Assembly (NCBI RefSeq): GCF_902497875.1
Contig: NZ_CABVHY010000010.1
Location: forward strand, 153,741 to 217,740
Reading direction: 5' to 3'
DNA: 64,000 nucleotides
DNA from: Pseudomonas fluorescens
GTDB taxonomy: Bacteria > Pseudomonadota > Gammaproteobacteria > Pseudomonadales > Pseudomonadaceae
Position numbers and translations under genes: made by a program. Positions 38,065 through 47,313 of the stretch are shown here, piece by piece. The notes under the pieces were generated by a model that made no database searches, had not been told where the DNA came from, and worked only from the letters and a program-made list of their open reading frames with translations. Every line of letters starts with the position of its first letter. Positions within the stretch are counted from its first letter, which is position 1.

Positions 38065-38175
38065 CTATACGCCGATGCCGGTCCAATAGGTGATGCCGAT
38101 GATTGTGGCATAGGCGACTGCGCCGGCCATCAGCACGAGCACTGCATAACTGACTAGCTTCAAAGCTGTTTGCAC
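38065..38175 (-). CDS. 36-residue membrane peptide upstream of norC
   Basis: A GTG start at 38175, preceded by a strong AAGGAGGCA ribosome site, encodes VQTALKLVSYAVLVLMAGAV then AYATIIGITYWTGIGV and stop. It is one hydrophobic helix with a short tail. Its stop lies 10 bp before the norC ATG, so it is the first gene of the nor operon. It resembles in size and shape the tiny accessory subunits of haem-copper oxidases such as CcoQ-like peptides. The function is inferred from position only. Confidence 0.65.
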   Translation of the reverse strand: MQTALKLVSYAVLVLMAGAVAYATIIGITYWTGIGV

Positions 38176-38428
38176 GACTGCCTCCTTACGTGAAGTGCAG
38201 TGGAATGTTCCTGTTCATTCGCTTGCGTGCTTGAGAATCAACACGCGCGAAAGAACGATCGCCTTTGGTGCTGACGATGTCCGGATTCTGCATTCGAACA
38301 GCGGTGAGCAGGCCTGAAAATGGATGACTTCACAAAGCCTTGCGTTCAAGTGCCTTGGTGAGGTTGGGAGGCAGGAATGATTGAGAGCCTAGTCCACGTC
38401 GCGCAACTGTCAATGAATCGCGCGGACT
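38176..38428. promoter_or_regulatory. nor promoter region
   Basis: The nor operon promoter should lie here, reading leftwards. On the minus strand TTGATTCTCAAGC near 38232-38244 has one perfect Anr/Dnr half site (TTGAT) but a poor second half, so I call it only a possibility. Confidence 0.35.
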
Positions 38429-38690
38429 TCACTCGTCGTCTTTATTCGGCTTGCCATCGCCATCCGGCTTGGCGCCGAACATGCCGAACAGGTTAGCGCG
38501 CCTTGGACTGGTCGACATACTGTCGCATCAGGTCTTGCATCACCGGCGCCTGCTGGTGCATGAACGTGCTCCAGGCGTCGGACGACTGCGCCCCGGTCTG
38601 GGACTGGATGTCGATCACGGTCTGAATGCTATTGTCCAGATAGCTGCCAAGCACGCCCTGATAAAGGCTCGTAGAACTGGATGATCCTCA
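38429..38690 (-). pseudogene. C-terminal remnant of a PhaR-type PHA synthesis regulator
   Basis: On the minus strand I read YQGVLGSYLDNSIQTVIDIQ then SQTGAQSSDAWSTFMHQQAP and VMQDLMRQYVDQSKA. After a frame change follows LFGMFGAKPDGDGKPNKDDE and a stop at 38429. This matches the C-terminal region of polyhydroxyalkanoate synthesis repressors. Upstream, IIQFYEP-like sequence is out of frame and the DNA-binding N-terminus is absent. It is a relic. Confidence 0.6.
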
Positions 38691-38885
38691 TCAGTGTTGA
38701 CGCCGACGTCGAATTGACCCCCGTGCCGACGCAAGACTAAACCACCTCCAATCGGCACAAATCCAGCATAGGTAATGGTTCGCAAGGAATCAGACTGGGT
38801 CAGTGATATCTCGGCAACTGGATCAATTCGGCGTCGGCGCCAACATCAATACTCGAACATCGTCCGTAAAATCACTGGAACGTCC

Positions 38886-39449
38886 ATGACCCAGAACACC
38901 AAGCGCGCGCTGATCCAGTTGATTTCCGCCGGCAACGACTTCAAATCCGCAGACGCTATTGCTGAGGCCCTCCCATTTGCAAAGGGTGCCGCGCTGCAGC
39001 GTTTCTTTGACTCCGTAGACCGATCATTGTCGCAGACCCACACGCGTGCACAGCCGCCGGCCGGTTTCCCAGGCTTGGAATTCAATGAGGAGATCTGCTG
39101 CGCTTGGTTCAGGATCAAGGGCCTGAGGCCAAAGAACGTTGGAATGTTCCATGACATCGGTGTCGAAGGCGCATTGCTGAGGATCGAGGTCGCAACGGAT
39201 GCTCTTCACTACGGACTGGTGCCTGTCAGCAACGGCAAGCTAGGGTGCATTGAGCAACTGAGGGAGTTTGCCCATCCGATTCCTGAGCACCTGATCTATC
39301 GGGACTGGAGGGCCTTTAAATGGCTGTCGAGCGTCTACGAGGAAAACGTAGGGCGCAACATGGATCGCCTGTTGGCCACCGACCAGCTGCTTGAGCAGGT
39401 TTTTGAAACCATCAAGCAACTGACCAAGGCGCCCTCTGGCCAGGTGTAA
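38886..39449 (+). CDS. Hypothetical 187-residue protein
   Basis: I prefer the ATG at 38886 (MTQNTKRALIQLISAGNDFK); an earlier in-frame ATG at 38775 adds 37 residues without support. The protein is soluble, with CCAWFRIKGLRPKNVGMFHD and HPIPEHLIYRDWRAFKWLSS. No family recognised. It lies left of the Tn7-like module and could be cargo. Confidence 0.6.
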   Translation: MTQNTKRALIQLISAGNDFKSADAIAEALPFAKGAALQRFFDSVDRSLSQTHTRAQPPAGFPGLEFNEEICCAWFRIKGLRPKNVGMFHDIGVEGALLRIEVATDALHYGLVPVSNGKLGCIEQLREFAHPIPEHLIYRDWRAFKWLSSVYEENVGRNMDRLLATDQLLEQVFETIKQLTKAPSGQV

Positions 39450-39628
39450 ACCCTAACAGCTACCACCCAGTATTCATTGGTAGAGCGATTTAACCGCTAA
39501 GCCCCCTCGCCAAGCTAAGTAAGCTAGGCATGCTGGCTTCCCCAACCCCTAGACGCTCGCTGCTCTCCCAGCGGAGCTGGCATAATGATGGCCATTCAAG
39601 ATAAGTACAAACTTGATAAAGGAGCCAT

Positions 39629-40255
39629 ATGAGCAGCTTGAAAGACATGATTGAAGATGCAGACGTAGTGGGGAAGCTGGCTAACAGAATTACGGTCAAG
39701 GCTTCGAAGCGCGCCCGGACCAGGGTGATGCTCATGGCCACCGTAGGCATCGTTATATTGGGTAGCCACCTCGGTTACCTTACATATTTGCAAGGTGAAT
39801 ACCAGAAAAGCTCAGACGAACATAACGCCAAGTACGGTTTTCTGGTCGCCGAGAATCAAGACAAGCGTACGCTTGACTACATCGAACTCTGCATCGAGGC
39901 GTCGAAAGATACTGACGCCAACCGCCATTACTACTGCAGCAAGGCGTTGGATCTTTATAAGCTTACGTTCAAGGACATGCCAGGCGGTATAGATGAAAAC
40001 GTAGAAAAAGCGGCGTTCGGGGCCATGAAGGTAGACGTTGCGGCTAGGATTCGCTCTATGACTCTGGACCGTACCATGGGCCAAACACCAGCAATGGACA
40101 GCGTGCTCAAATTCCTGCTGAGTATCGCAGGCATTGTGATCGCCGTTGTACTTGCCGCCGTTGGTATGACCGCTACCATAGTCTATACGTGGCGCATTTC
40201 CCAAGCGCAACTCGCCTCTGCCCAGAATACCAACCCACCCGCGTCGCCCACGTAG
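39629..40255 (+). CDS. Hypothetical membrane protein with two helices
   Basis: This 208-residue protein has a membrane helix at about residues 33-55 (VMLMATVGIVILGSHLGYLT), a loop of about 100 residues, and a second helix at about 163-190 (FLLSIAGIVIAVVLAAVGMT). ATAAAGGAG lies 5 bases before the ATG. The loop contains ELCIEASKDTDANRHYYCSK. No family recognised. It stands just left of the left CTATAATCG array and may be cargo of the Tn7-like element. Confidence 0.65.
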   Translation: MSSLKDMIEDADVVGKLANRITVKASKRARTRVMLMATVGIVILGSHLGYLTYLQGEYQKSSDEHNAKYGFLVAENQDKRTLDYIELCIEASKDTDANRHYYCSKALDLYKLTFKDMPGGIDENVEKAAFGAMKVDVAARIRSMTLDRTMGQTPAMDSVLKFLLSIAGIVIAVVLAAVGMTATIVYTWRISQAQLASAQNTNPPASPT

Positions 40256-40322
40256 GAGGTCGCCGAGGATGTGAGGCTTAGAAGTAGAGGTTCGTGCTGA
40301 CGAGGCTCGCTGAGAGCGCCAT

Positions 40323-40352
40323 TCTATAATCGCTCTATAATCGACTATAAAG
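40323..40352 (+). repeat. Left CTATAATCG array (11-bp units)
   Basis: CTATAATCG begins at 40324 and 40335, followed by CTATAAAG at 40345, giving a spacing of 11 and 10 bp. GCGCCA lies just upstream. A longer array of the same unit in the same orientation occurs at 47543-47586. Confidence 0.75.
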
Positions 40353-40482
40353 TCCTCTTTCTGCCGGTTGAAGGGCGGCCTCCATTTCAGCTGTCCTCAA
40401 GTTCCACAGTGGTATTTTTGCGAGCTTTTCAGAAACCACACAGGTGCGCATAACGCTGTTTCGTTAAATGGCACCGTCATCC

Positions 40483-40508
40483 AAGCCCACACCCCGGTGG
40501 GCTTTTTT
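40483..40508 (+). terminator. Rho-independent terminator
   Basis: AAGCCCAC (40483-40490), a 6-base loop and GTGGGCTT followed by six T. It sits between the membrane-protein gene and tnsC, and would stop rightward transcription. Confidence 0.7.
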
Positions 40509-40640
40509 GTGGCTGCTGGACGCCATAGGGGGGGAGTTGGGTCCACCACAACCCTCGTCACCTAATCACATTTCATCGAATTGGTACTGCGGCCCACAAG
40601 ATGGCCGTCGACATACAATATGACCCGGAGCTAGACCTAG

Positions 40641-41993
40641 TCATCTTGGCTTTTTGGGCTTAGACGGCAGCGACATAGAGTCTATGTATTTTTGAAAATC
40701 TCTAGCCGACTCATCATCTGTCGCCTTCGGCACCGGCGGGCGTCGGACAGGCTTACTCGGCCGTGAAACGTCACCAGGTGTCAGGTCGATGTGTTTCATC
40801 GCCGACCGCTCATTTTCGTTGAGCGCCGAATCAAAAACCTTTGCGATCACACGATTATCCCGATCCGCACGAGCGAATTTCACCACGTTCGACTTCATCT
40901 CAATTGGCAGGTCGAAGGGACACCGCAAATCCAGATGGCGACCCGTCGACCGAGGTTGTAGCGCTTGAAAATGCAGCTCTTCGACTTCCTTCGAATTGCT
41001 GGAATACCCACTGGAACGATATGCCCGGCTGATATCACAGAGAATTACATATTCCCGGCCGGCGTTACGGCATTCAATATAAGCGAGCTTTAGAAGCTGG
41101 ACGGCGAGCCGTTTGATCCCGAATGTAGAGCGGTAAAGCTCCGCAGCAAGGTCGTCGATGTCGACCCGAATGTGACCCCCACTTACCCTGACACACTCAG
41201 CGACGTAGTCTTTCCAGTCTTGGCTTTCAGGCTCGTCCGGTAACATGATGCGAGGCTCCGAGAGCAGCCTCTGCTTATCCTCACTGTTACGACGGAGGAG
41301 CTTATGCACGAGGCTGTAATTGGATACGAAGATCATAGGTGGTCCAATGGCGGCCATCGTCAGCAGAATGTCAGTTACCTTAGATGCACCCAAACCGGTG
41401 TTGATGTGCTGAGTTTCTTCAAGAACAACCAATGAGATCCCATCACGGTTGGCTCGCCTGCGGCTTTCAACGAGCAGCTTTGACAAATTCCAGCGTCCAC
41501 CGGGCTCTCCGCTCCCAAGCACGAAATCGGTAAGTAACTGCTTGCCGCCTGCCTTACCCCGCGCACTCGCATACCAATGTGAAATCAGTTTGACGGCCCC
41601 GTGATAATGATCACAGGTAAAATCCATGGGCGGGGGCAAGATTTTTCTCAAAGCTGCAATCGTCTGACTCTTTCCAACACCAGCCAATCCCGTTAAGCAT
41701 ACTGGCGATACTTCTACCTCTGGCGGGTTGTATATTTTTGAAACGTATTCAGTTTCGGTTGTAAAAAGCTTACTGCTATGAAGAGATGCTCGTCCCGCCA
41801 TCTCCTTGATGAAACCCAGACAGAATTCGTTCGGCAAGAAAATCTTCATCAAAACGTCTGCTAAGGACTCGGCGGCGATAACAGAATCCATGGCGCTCAA
41901 GAAGCCTACTGGTTCAGGTCTAACCGTTATCAGGCCTCGAATCTTTTTGGCATCCAAGCATCCGTCGAACCGCGTTTCAATTGAATGGTTCAT
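40641..41993 (-). CDS. tnsC: TnsC/TniB-like AAA+ transposition regulator
   Basis: This 450-residue AAA+ ATPase has Walker A GLAGVGKS (102-109), Walker B ISLVVLEETQHI and a sensor-like IFVSNYSLVHKL. TnsC bridges target-site protein and the TnsAB transposase. The C-terminal tail is basic and proline-rich (VRRPPVPKATDD, LPSKPKKPR), fitting an interaction tail. It is the last gene of the leftward tnsABC operon and overlaps tnsB by 4 bp. Confidence 0.9.
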   Translation of the reverse strand: MNHSIETRFDGCLDAKKIRGLITVRPEPVGFLSAMDSVIAAESLADVLMKIFLPNEFCLGFIKEMAGRASLHSSKLFTTETEYVSKIYNPPEVEVSPVCLTGLAGVGKSQTIAALRKILPPPMDFTCDHYHGAVKLISHWYASARGKAGGKQLLTDFVLGSGEPGGRWNLSKLLVESRRRANRDGISLVVLEETQHINTGLGASKVTDILLTMAAIGPPMIFVSNYSLVHKLLRRNSEDKQRLLSEPRIMLPDEPESQDWKDYVAECVRVSGGHIRVDIDDLAAELYRSTFGIKRLAVQLLKLAYIECRNAGREYVILCDISRAYRSSGYSSNSKEVEELHFQALQPRSTGRHLDLRCPFDLPIEMKSNVVKFARADRDNRVIAKVFDSALNENERSAMKHIDLTPGDVSRPSKPVRRPPVPKATDDESARDFQKYIDSMSLPSKPKKPR

Positions 41994-43999
41994 TTGGCTT
42001 TACCTCTAAAGCGATCGTAATCAGCCCCGTCGCGCTGGGCTGCCCCACCTTTAGCCGGCCTTCCAAGCTTACGCTCGCCACTATCCGAATCTTTTCCTGT
42101 ATTTCGCTTGAATCGATCCTTGAAATGCTGCTGAGCTGCTGGCCTCTCATCCCGAAGAGCTGCGGCTGCGTTTCGTCTCAATTGATCGATTTCCTGCAGA
42201 TCACGCAATGAAATATCCACGGTGCCGGCAGGAGTGCTTGCAGTTCGCACAAAATCCAACTCATATAAAACGCCATTAACTTCAATCCATATATGACGAA
42301 CGCACATTGTCAATACAAATACAGAAGTTTCAATGACACCATTCATAGCGACCCTATCGAATACCCCAGTCGCTACTAAAGATTGAGATCTATATTTACG
42401 CCCATATAAATACACTGCGTCCTTTCGTATGTGCGCGGGACAATTTTTTAGAAAGGTTCTGACTGCGGTGTCAAACTGCATTCCAATCGAAGAGTCTCGA
42501 CCTCGACAACTCCAGTAGTTATAAATATTAAATGGAGTCGGTTTGATGCCGGCCATATACATTTCTTCTTCCATTCGCCTGCCAGCATCGGAAGTGCGAT
42601 TGTCCGAAATGGCTCGCAGAATTTCTCGTTTAGCCATCTCAACAAAATTTAACTTGCTATGAACATGCGTCGGTTGGCCCAAGGACTTCTTATCCCTCGG
42701 ATGAGAGGCCTCAACAGTCGCCTTCGACTGCCCAGAAAATACGGGGGTCAGCTCGAAGGCTTTGAGCCAATTAATATTGGGCTCACTTTCGTAGCCTGCC
42801 CCTGGCCCTCGATCAAACACGGTACCGCCTGACAATCCTTCACTTGGCCATTCTCCAGACTTAATCTCAATGCCAAAAAGATCGCCAAACTTGACCTTAT
42901 CAATAGCCATGCAAAACAGGGCCATTTTGTAGGCGTCCATATTCTCTTTGCCCTCCGCGAATCCGACGCCCAGTACAGCTCCCGATAAACCGCACACTGC
43001 GCGGACCACGCAAAAACTATCAACCGCGCTTTCTTCTATGAGACCGGTCAGCTTTTCAGAAATATTGTATCCGTCAAACTCAACATTTTGATTTACATTA
43101 ATAATTAACTCAGCGAAGCTTCCTTCCGCCCCTGACATAGCTCGTGCTTTGTGCTGCCCTTTTAATGCGCGCCTGAGCGCCTTGGGGCTTATGAGCTGTC
43201 CAATCCAATATTTAATCTGATTGAATGATGGGAACGGCTTGCCATCTGGATGCACATATTTTTTATCGTCTATATCCCCCAAAACAATACATCCAAACTC
43301 GTGAATAACTATGGCGTTATAAATATCGTTTTTTGTTTTATATTCTGATTTAAACTTCAGAAAGCCAGAGAGAATCTTTTCTTTCATTCTGGCGTCAGAC
43401 GGATAACCGTATAGTTTTCCCTTCGGCGACGGTCTGCCAAGTTTTCGTGTACGGGAGGGATCTTCCCGGTTCCAACCGCCAATACGGTGCAGGGGAGGCA
43501 TCAAGGCCCATTTGTTATACCCAAAAGTAATATAGGTGTAGAACCACAACCTAACTCGGGCTGCGTTCTGCTGCGGTTTCTGGCCCTTGGCATGAGCATT
43601 GATAAGAGAGTCTGGATTATCATCAGCCAAAATCTCGTCCCTCCGCGCAACAAGATCACAGATAGCCATGAATCGCCGGTTGACCTTCTGGTCGTAGCTC
43701 TCCTTTACTGAGTGTCTTCGGCCCTCCAAATGAGTTACTGACACACCGTCAATGGGTGCAAGCCACGGAGGAAATTTGTCACCAGGGCCATCTTCCAACA
43801 CCCACCCGTTTTCAAGCGCTTCTTCAAACTCAATCCTAGTTAACGTGATCAGATGAGCGCTCAACTCCTTGCCGCGATCACTAAACATCACGAGCCTGAC
43901 CCGGTTCCGTTTGCCGTTACTGTTCAGGAAGTGGTAGGTAATGCCCTTTGAAAGACAGAGATACCCCTCCGGTGCGATGAGTCGCGATCCCGTCATCAT
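41990..43999 (-). CDS. tnsB: TnsB-like DDE transposase
   Basis: This 669-residue protein has the retroviral-integrase-type catalytic core: D309 in VEFDGYN, D396 in VFDRGPG and E430 in ATVEASHP. The D-x33-E spacing is as in TnsB and TniA. DNA-binding domains precede the core, and a Mu-type C-terminal beta-barrel (YLYGRKYRSQSL) follows. The basic tail (GRPAKGGAAQRDGADYDRFR) probably contacts TnsC. It makes the 3' cuts and joins strands. It overlaps tnsA and tnsC by 4 bp each. Confidence 0.92.
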   Translation of the reverse strand: MMTGSRLIAPEGYLCLSKGITYHFLNSNGKRNRVRLVMFSDRGKELSAHLITLTRIEFEEALENGWVLEDGPGDKFPPWLAPIDGVSVTHLEGRRHSVKESYDQKVNRRFMAICDLVARRDEILADDNPDSLINAHAKGQKPQQNAARVRLWFYTYITFGYNKWALMPPLHRIGGWNREDPSRTRKLGRPSPKGKLYGYPSDARMKEKILSGFLKFKSEYKTKNDIYNAIVIHEFGCIVLGDIDDKKYVHPDGKPFPSFNQIKYWIGQLISPKALRRALKGQHKARAMSGAEGSFAELIINVNQNVEFDGYNISEKLTGLIEESAVDSFCVVRAVCGLSGAVLGVGFAEGKENMDAYKMALFCMAIDKVKFGDLFGIEIKSGEWPSEGLSGGTVFDRGPGAGYESEPNINWLKAFELTPVFSGQSKATVEASHPRDKKSLGQPTHVHSKLNFVEMAKREILRAISDNRTSDAGRRMEEEMYMAGIKPTPFNIYNYWSCRGRDSSIGMQFDTAVRTFLKNCPAHIRKDAVYLYGRKYRSQSLVATGVFDRVAMNGVIETSVFVLTMCVRHIWIEVNGVLYELDFVRTASTPAGTVDISLRDLQEIDQLRRNAAAALRDERPAAQQHFKDRFKRNTGKDSDSGERKLGRPAKGGAAQRDGADYDRFRGKAK

Positions 44000-45063
44000 G
44001 GAACCGACTCCTCAAAGAGCGAGCCGTAAACGGTAAACAGATCGCCACCTTCAGTGGAAAATGGATGATCGATGTGAATCGGATTGAAAAAATTAAGCGA
44101 CAGCTTTCGATCCCAAATGTCTTGGTAGATTCTTGCGATGAACTGGTCACGAGAACCCCACCGTGCCCCGTATTTAATCGCGACATGCGCCACCGGGTTT
44201 CCTGCAAGGACCGCCGCTCTGACATCAGCACTGAATTCATCAAGCAACGCTTTCTCATGGCTTAGCGGGAGGTCATGCATTACGAAGAGCATGTTCAGGT
44301 TTGCAATGACTGCCCGTTCAATCCTATCCAAAGAAACCTGCACTGTTCTAATGCCAGCGCTAGCGTAATAGGCTTTCTCCAGTTCGGTCCTCAGCTCGGC
44401 ATGATCGCGATCCTTCTTCTGCTGGGAAGGTGTCTTTGCTTTCGAGCTTCGTCTTTCGCGAAATGCTTCCTCGCGGTCTTTGACGGTCCAATTAACGGCA
44501 TAGGGGATTCCGTCATGACCTTTCATGTATAAAAGCAGGTCACCCTGATAGGGAAAGGGCATCCTGTGTCGGTTGCCATCGTGGCCCTCAACCACGATTT
44601 CGTGGTGCTTGAAACCAATCTCCTTGGCTATCTCTACCGTTCCACGTACAGGGCGTGGAAAAGTGCCTTTTGTCAGTGGGTGGCCACGAAGGGGATGCCC
44701 CGAGCTGAATGGCCATAGCATTTTTTGCTCATGGATATCGAGAAGGTCTGGATGACAAAGTGCAAGTTGCGCGAACACCCGTTCAGGAGTTGAGAGAACA
44801 TGCAATGTACGGCCGAGTTTTGCGCTATGAAGCCTGCTGATCCGTGAGCCCTTAGGGGCTTCACGGGGGACCGCCAACGTGGACGGAATGTACTCCTGTC
44901 CCCATTCGAACCGACCTTGGCGGCTCATGATCAGGGCAAATTTGTCCTGCAGTTTCATTCTGGTAATCCAATGTCTTATAGGCTCGCCCTTCGGTCGTGG
45001 CTGGGGATAACAACCCTCGCGTAAGACGAGCCCCATACCCAGCGGGCAGGTGCGCACGCGCAT
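43996..45063 (-). CDS. tnsA: TnsA-like endonuclease
   Basis: TnsA cuts the 5' strands so that the element moves by cut-and-paste. The restriction-endonuclease-type core has E94 in STPERVFAQL, D175 in PYQGDLLLYM and K195 in VNWTVKDRE (numbering from the long start), matching the E-D-K triad of Tn7 TnsA. The C-terminal part would bind TnsC. The start is uncertain: ATG at 45063 gives 355 residues, ATG at 44958 (MKLQDKFALIMSRQGRFEWG) gives 320, which is closer to the family. Neither has a good ribosome site. First gene of tnsABC. Confidence 0.88.
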   Translation of the reverse strand: MRVRTCPLGMGLVLREGCYPQPRPKGEPIRHWITRMKLQDKFALIMSRQGRFEWGQEYIPSTLAVPREAPKGSRISRLHSAKLGRTLHVLSTPERVFAQLALCHPDLLDIHEQKMLWPFSSGHPLRGHPLTKGTFPRPVRGTVEIAKEIGFKHHEIVVEGHDGNRHRMPFPYQGDLLLYMKGHDGIPYAVNWTVKDREEAFRERRSSKAKTPSQQKKDRDHAELRTELEKAYYASAGIRTVQVSLDRIERAVIANLNMLFVMHDLPLSHEKALLDEFSADVRAAVLAGNPVAHVAIKYGARWGSRDQFIARIYQDIWDRKLSLNFFNPIHIDHPFSTEGGDLFTVYGSLFEESVP

Positions 45064-45066
45064 CGC

Positions 45067-45075
45067 TGTGGATAA
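45067..45075 (-). promoter_or_regulatory. DnaA-box-like site 1
   Basis: TGTGGATAA is the exact complement of the consensus DnaA box TTATCCACA. A one-mismatch copy TGGGGATAA lies at 45002-45010. It is just upstream of, or within, the 5' end of tnsA. Confidence 0.5.
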
Positions 45076-45168
45076 CGCATGGCATCTTGTGGACGAACGA
45101 AGTCGTGCGGGACTTGACGCCCCACATGTATGGAATAGACAATGGATTCGTCAGGCACCTAATCTGAC

Positions 45169-45177
45169 TTATCCACA
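45169..45177 (+). promoter_or_regulatory. DnaA-box-like site 2
   Basis: TTATCCACA matches the consensus DnaA box on the plus strand, inverted relative to the copy at 45067-45075 and about 100 bp away. Confidence 0.5.
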
Positions 45178-45291
45178 AGGGCCCAAGCTCGAACTTGGGC
45201 CTTTGTCTATCTGACTTCTAGCTTTACGGTTAGCTAGACTTCATTTTAATTCCTCCTATCAAAGTGTCACCTTACGGCTCTCCATCTGTGG

Positions 45292-45364
45292 ACTTGTACC
45301 ACAGCTACTTATAGAACTTGTACCACAGCACTTGCAGCGTTTGTACCACGGAACTTGTACCACA
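45292..45364 (+). repeat. Four TTGTACCAC repeats between tnsA and tniQ
   Basis: ACTTGTACCACA occurs at 45292, 45316 and 45353, and TTTGTACCACG at 45340. Copies are 24, 23-24 and 14 bp apart in one orientation. The position upstream of tnsA is where the multiple TnsB sites of the Tn7 right end lie, so TnsB-binding sites or operator/iteron sites are both possible. Confidence 0.7.
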
Positions 45365-45386
45365 ATAAGCTTTAATCGATTGATCT

Positions 45387-45406
45387 CCACGTCGGTATCG
45401 ACGTGG
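45387..45406. promoter_or_regulatory. 20-bp palindrome, possible operator
   Basis: CCACGTCG-GTAT-CGACGTGG is a perfect 8-bp inverted repeat with a 4-bp spacer, 23 bp to the right of the last TTGTACCAC copy. It may be an operator shared by tnsABC and tniQ. Confidence 0.5.
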
Positions 45407-45699
45407 ACAACTCTCTACGGTTAAAGCGAAACATGTTACCGCTTGAAATTACCTGCTGACAACCAAAAAGGTTGCTATGCTGCACCTATACTGGCACCTC
45501 ATAGTATCGCAATCACAAGCTTCGATGATTTCCGTGCCCCGATCTACGAGTCAGGCGCGAAGGCTTAAACCAAGTACCTCTAGGCTATTCTCTTTAAACT
45601 AAGCGAATGGTATTAGCACACAGCTTTAATTCCAACAGAGAATTTCGCGAATTACGTCGACGTATATATCATAAGCATTGATAGCTAACGGCCGAAATT

Positions 45700-47313
45700 A
45701 TGAATGATTCCTGCGTTCAACGTCGCGATATCGTTCTCCGCTTTTTTGAGGATGAGACTTTCTACAGCCTCTGCTGCCGTCAGCACCAATTTTTGGGGAA
45801 TTTGAAAGCTTCAGATACTTTAGCTTGGCTATTCGGCAAGCACTCTTGTTCCGTTACCCATGATTTTCCTTGCAACCTCGATGCCCTGAATAGACCAGCG
45901 CAAGCGATTTGGGGGGATTCCCTGTCAATCATGCGGGAACACACGATTCTCCCAGTATTTTTTCCATTCCAATCGGATCAGCATATCGCGGCCGTCATTC
46001 AAACCGTAAAAAGCGCCCAAATAGGATCGATCAAGTATCGCTTGGGGCTTTTGACGGGACGCTTCGGCGCAGAGCACCCTTTGAAAGCCTGTATCGCTTG
46101 TATGTCAATTGATCAAACCAGTCACGGCACTGCTTACTGGCATTTATCACATCAGTATCCCGGTGTAGTTTTATGTCCTACCCATGGCTTAATGCTCAGA
46201 GAAAGCACTGTAAATCGCCAATGGTCGGGTAGCTTCCAATGGGTGTTACCAAGCGAAGCTACTCTTGCGGCGGCAACGTCACCAATGCCTTCCACCACAG
46301 CTCAAAAGGCGCTACAGCAGCTAGGCAAGGGGGTTCTCGATCTTGCAAATTGCGGAGTTTCCAGGCGTTTCCACCCAAAAACGGTGAGATCAGTTTATAA
46401 AGAGGCGCTAATTCAATCAGGCATCTCTGAACCGGAGAGGATAAGTGCCTCCATTGACTTCGCTGAGTACTCATCACAGCTTCAGCCTTACCCTCCACTC
46501 ACCTCCCTGCCTACCACCGTGCAGAGAGCTGAAGCTCTCATCAGTCAGCTAACCCGTAACCCCCGTGGTCATTGCCATCCGCTCAAGCACCTGACGCTAA
46601 TTACGTGGCTGTTTGGTCGCCTGGACCCTTTCATCGAAGCCTACGATCGCTTTGACAGCGCCCCCCACCAACAGATATCTCAAACCAAACACAAGAGCAA
46701 TGCCAAGGCTGTCATGGTGGATACGACATTGATAGAAAAAGTTGCCGAGAAAAAAGAGCTCAGAAAACCCAAAAAGCTCAAGCCAAATATTCGAACCGCC
46801 ATCTTGGAATGCTTGCGAAACGGAAATCCTAAAGAGTCAATCTGTTTCAAGTTTGGAATTTCTATTTGCACTGTAAATAGAGTACTCCGCTCAGAGCCAG
46901 CGGTAGCGAAATCACGAACTGAACTGCATCGGGAGTCGCTCTTACTTAAATATCGCGCAGAATGGCAAGCTACTGCTTTGGTGTATTCAGATGCTACAGC
47001 AAAGTGTATTCGCCTAGCGATTCCAAGCACTTATGCATGGCTGTATAGAAATGACAAAAACTGGCTACTTGCACAAACACATGCTTTACCACGTGGACGT
47101 CGCGGAAACTACTCAAACATAGATTGGTTTGAGCGTGATTGCGAGCTCGCAGACCTAGTTATAAAAACTTTAACCCAAAGCTCTGGACATCAATTAAAGC
47201 TGAATAAAAAGGACTTATACAAGTTGATTCCCGCACTTTCACGCGCATTAGAGAAGAAAGGGCATTATTTAAAAACAAGAAAACTACTATCAGAAATATC
47301 ACAAGACAATTAA
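45700..47313 (+). CDS. tniQ: TniQ/TnsD-like target-selection protein
   Basis: This 537-residue protein has the TniQ zinc-finger arrangement CIAC (C131, C134) and CPTHG (C159, H162). The long C-terminal part has a helix-turn-helix (NPKESICFKFGISICTVNRV) and a TnsD-like region PSTYAWLYRNDKNWLLAQT. TnsD-type proteins recognise a chromosomal attachment site and recruit TnsC. The size is near Tn7 TnsD (508 residues) and far above short TniQ proteins. It is divergent from tnsABC rather than fourth in the operon. No tnsE is seen. The attachment site it recognises is unknown; glmS is not in the window. Confidence 0.85.
   Translation: MNDSCVQRRDIVLRFFEDETFYSLCCRQHQFLGNLKASDTLAWLFGKHSCSVTHDFPCNLDALNRPAQAIWGDSLSIMREHTILPVFFPFQSDQHIAAVIQTVKSAQIGSIKYRLGLLTGRFGAEHPLKACIACMSIDQTSHGTAYWHLSHQYPGVVLCPTHGLMLRESTVNRQWSGSFQWVLPSEATLAAATSPMPSTTAQKALQQLGKGVLDLANCGVSRRFHPKTVRSVYKEALIQSGISEPERISASIDFAEYSSQLQPYPPLTSLPTTVQRAEALISQLTRNPRGHCHPLKHLTLITWLFGRLDPFIEAYDRFDSAPHQQISQTKHKSNAKAVMVDTTLIEKVAEKKELRKPKKLKPNIRTAILECLRNGNPKESICFKFGISICTVNRVLRSEPAVAKSRTELHRESLLLKYRAEWQATALVYSDATAKCIRLAIPSTYAWLYRNDKNWLLAQTHALPRGRRGNYSNIDWFERDCELADLVIKTLTQSSGHQLKLNKKDLYKLIPALSRALEKKGHYLKTRKLLSEISQDN

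Noticed and set aside
38221..38250. Anr/Dnr box before the nor operon
   Set aside because: Only one perfect TTGAT half site; the other half deviates at three positions, so I did not annotate it as a site.
45292..45364. Possible CRISPR array at the TTGTACCAC repeats
   Set aside because: The units are only about 12 bp with irregular spacing of 14-24 bp and no cas genes nearby; they fit transposase or regulator sites.
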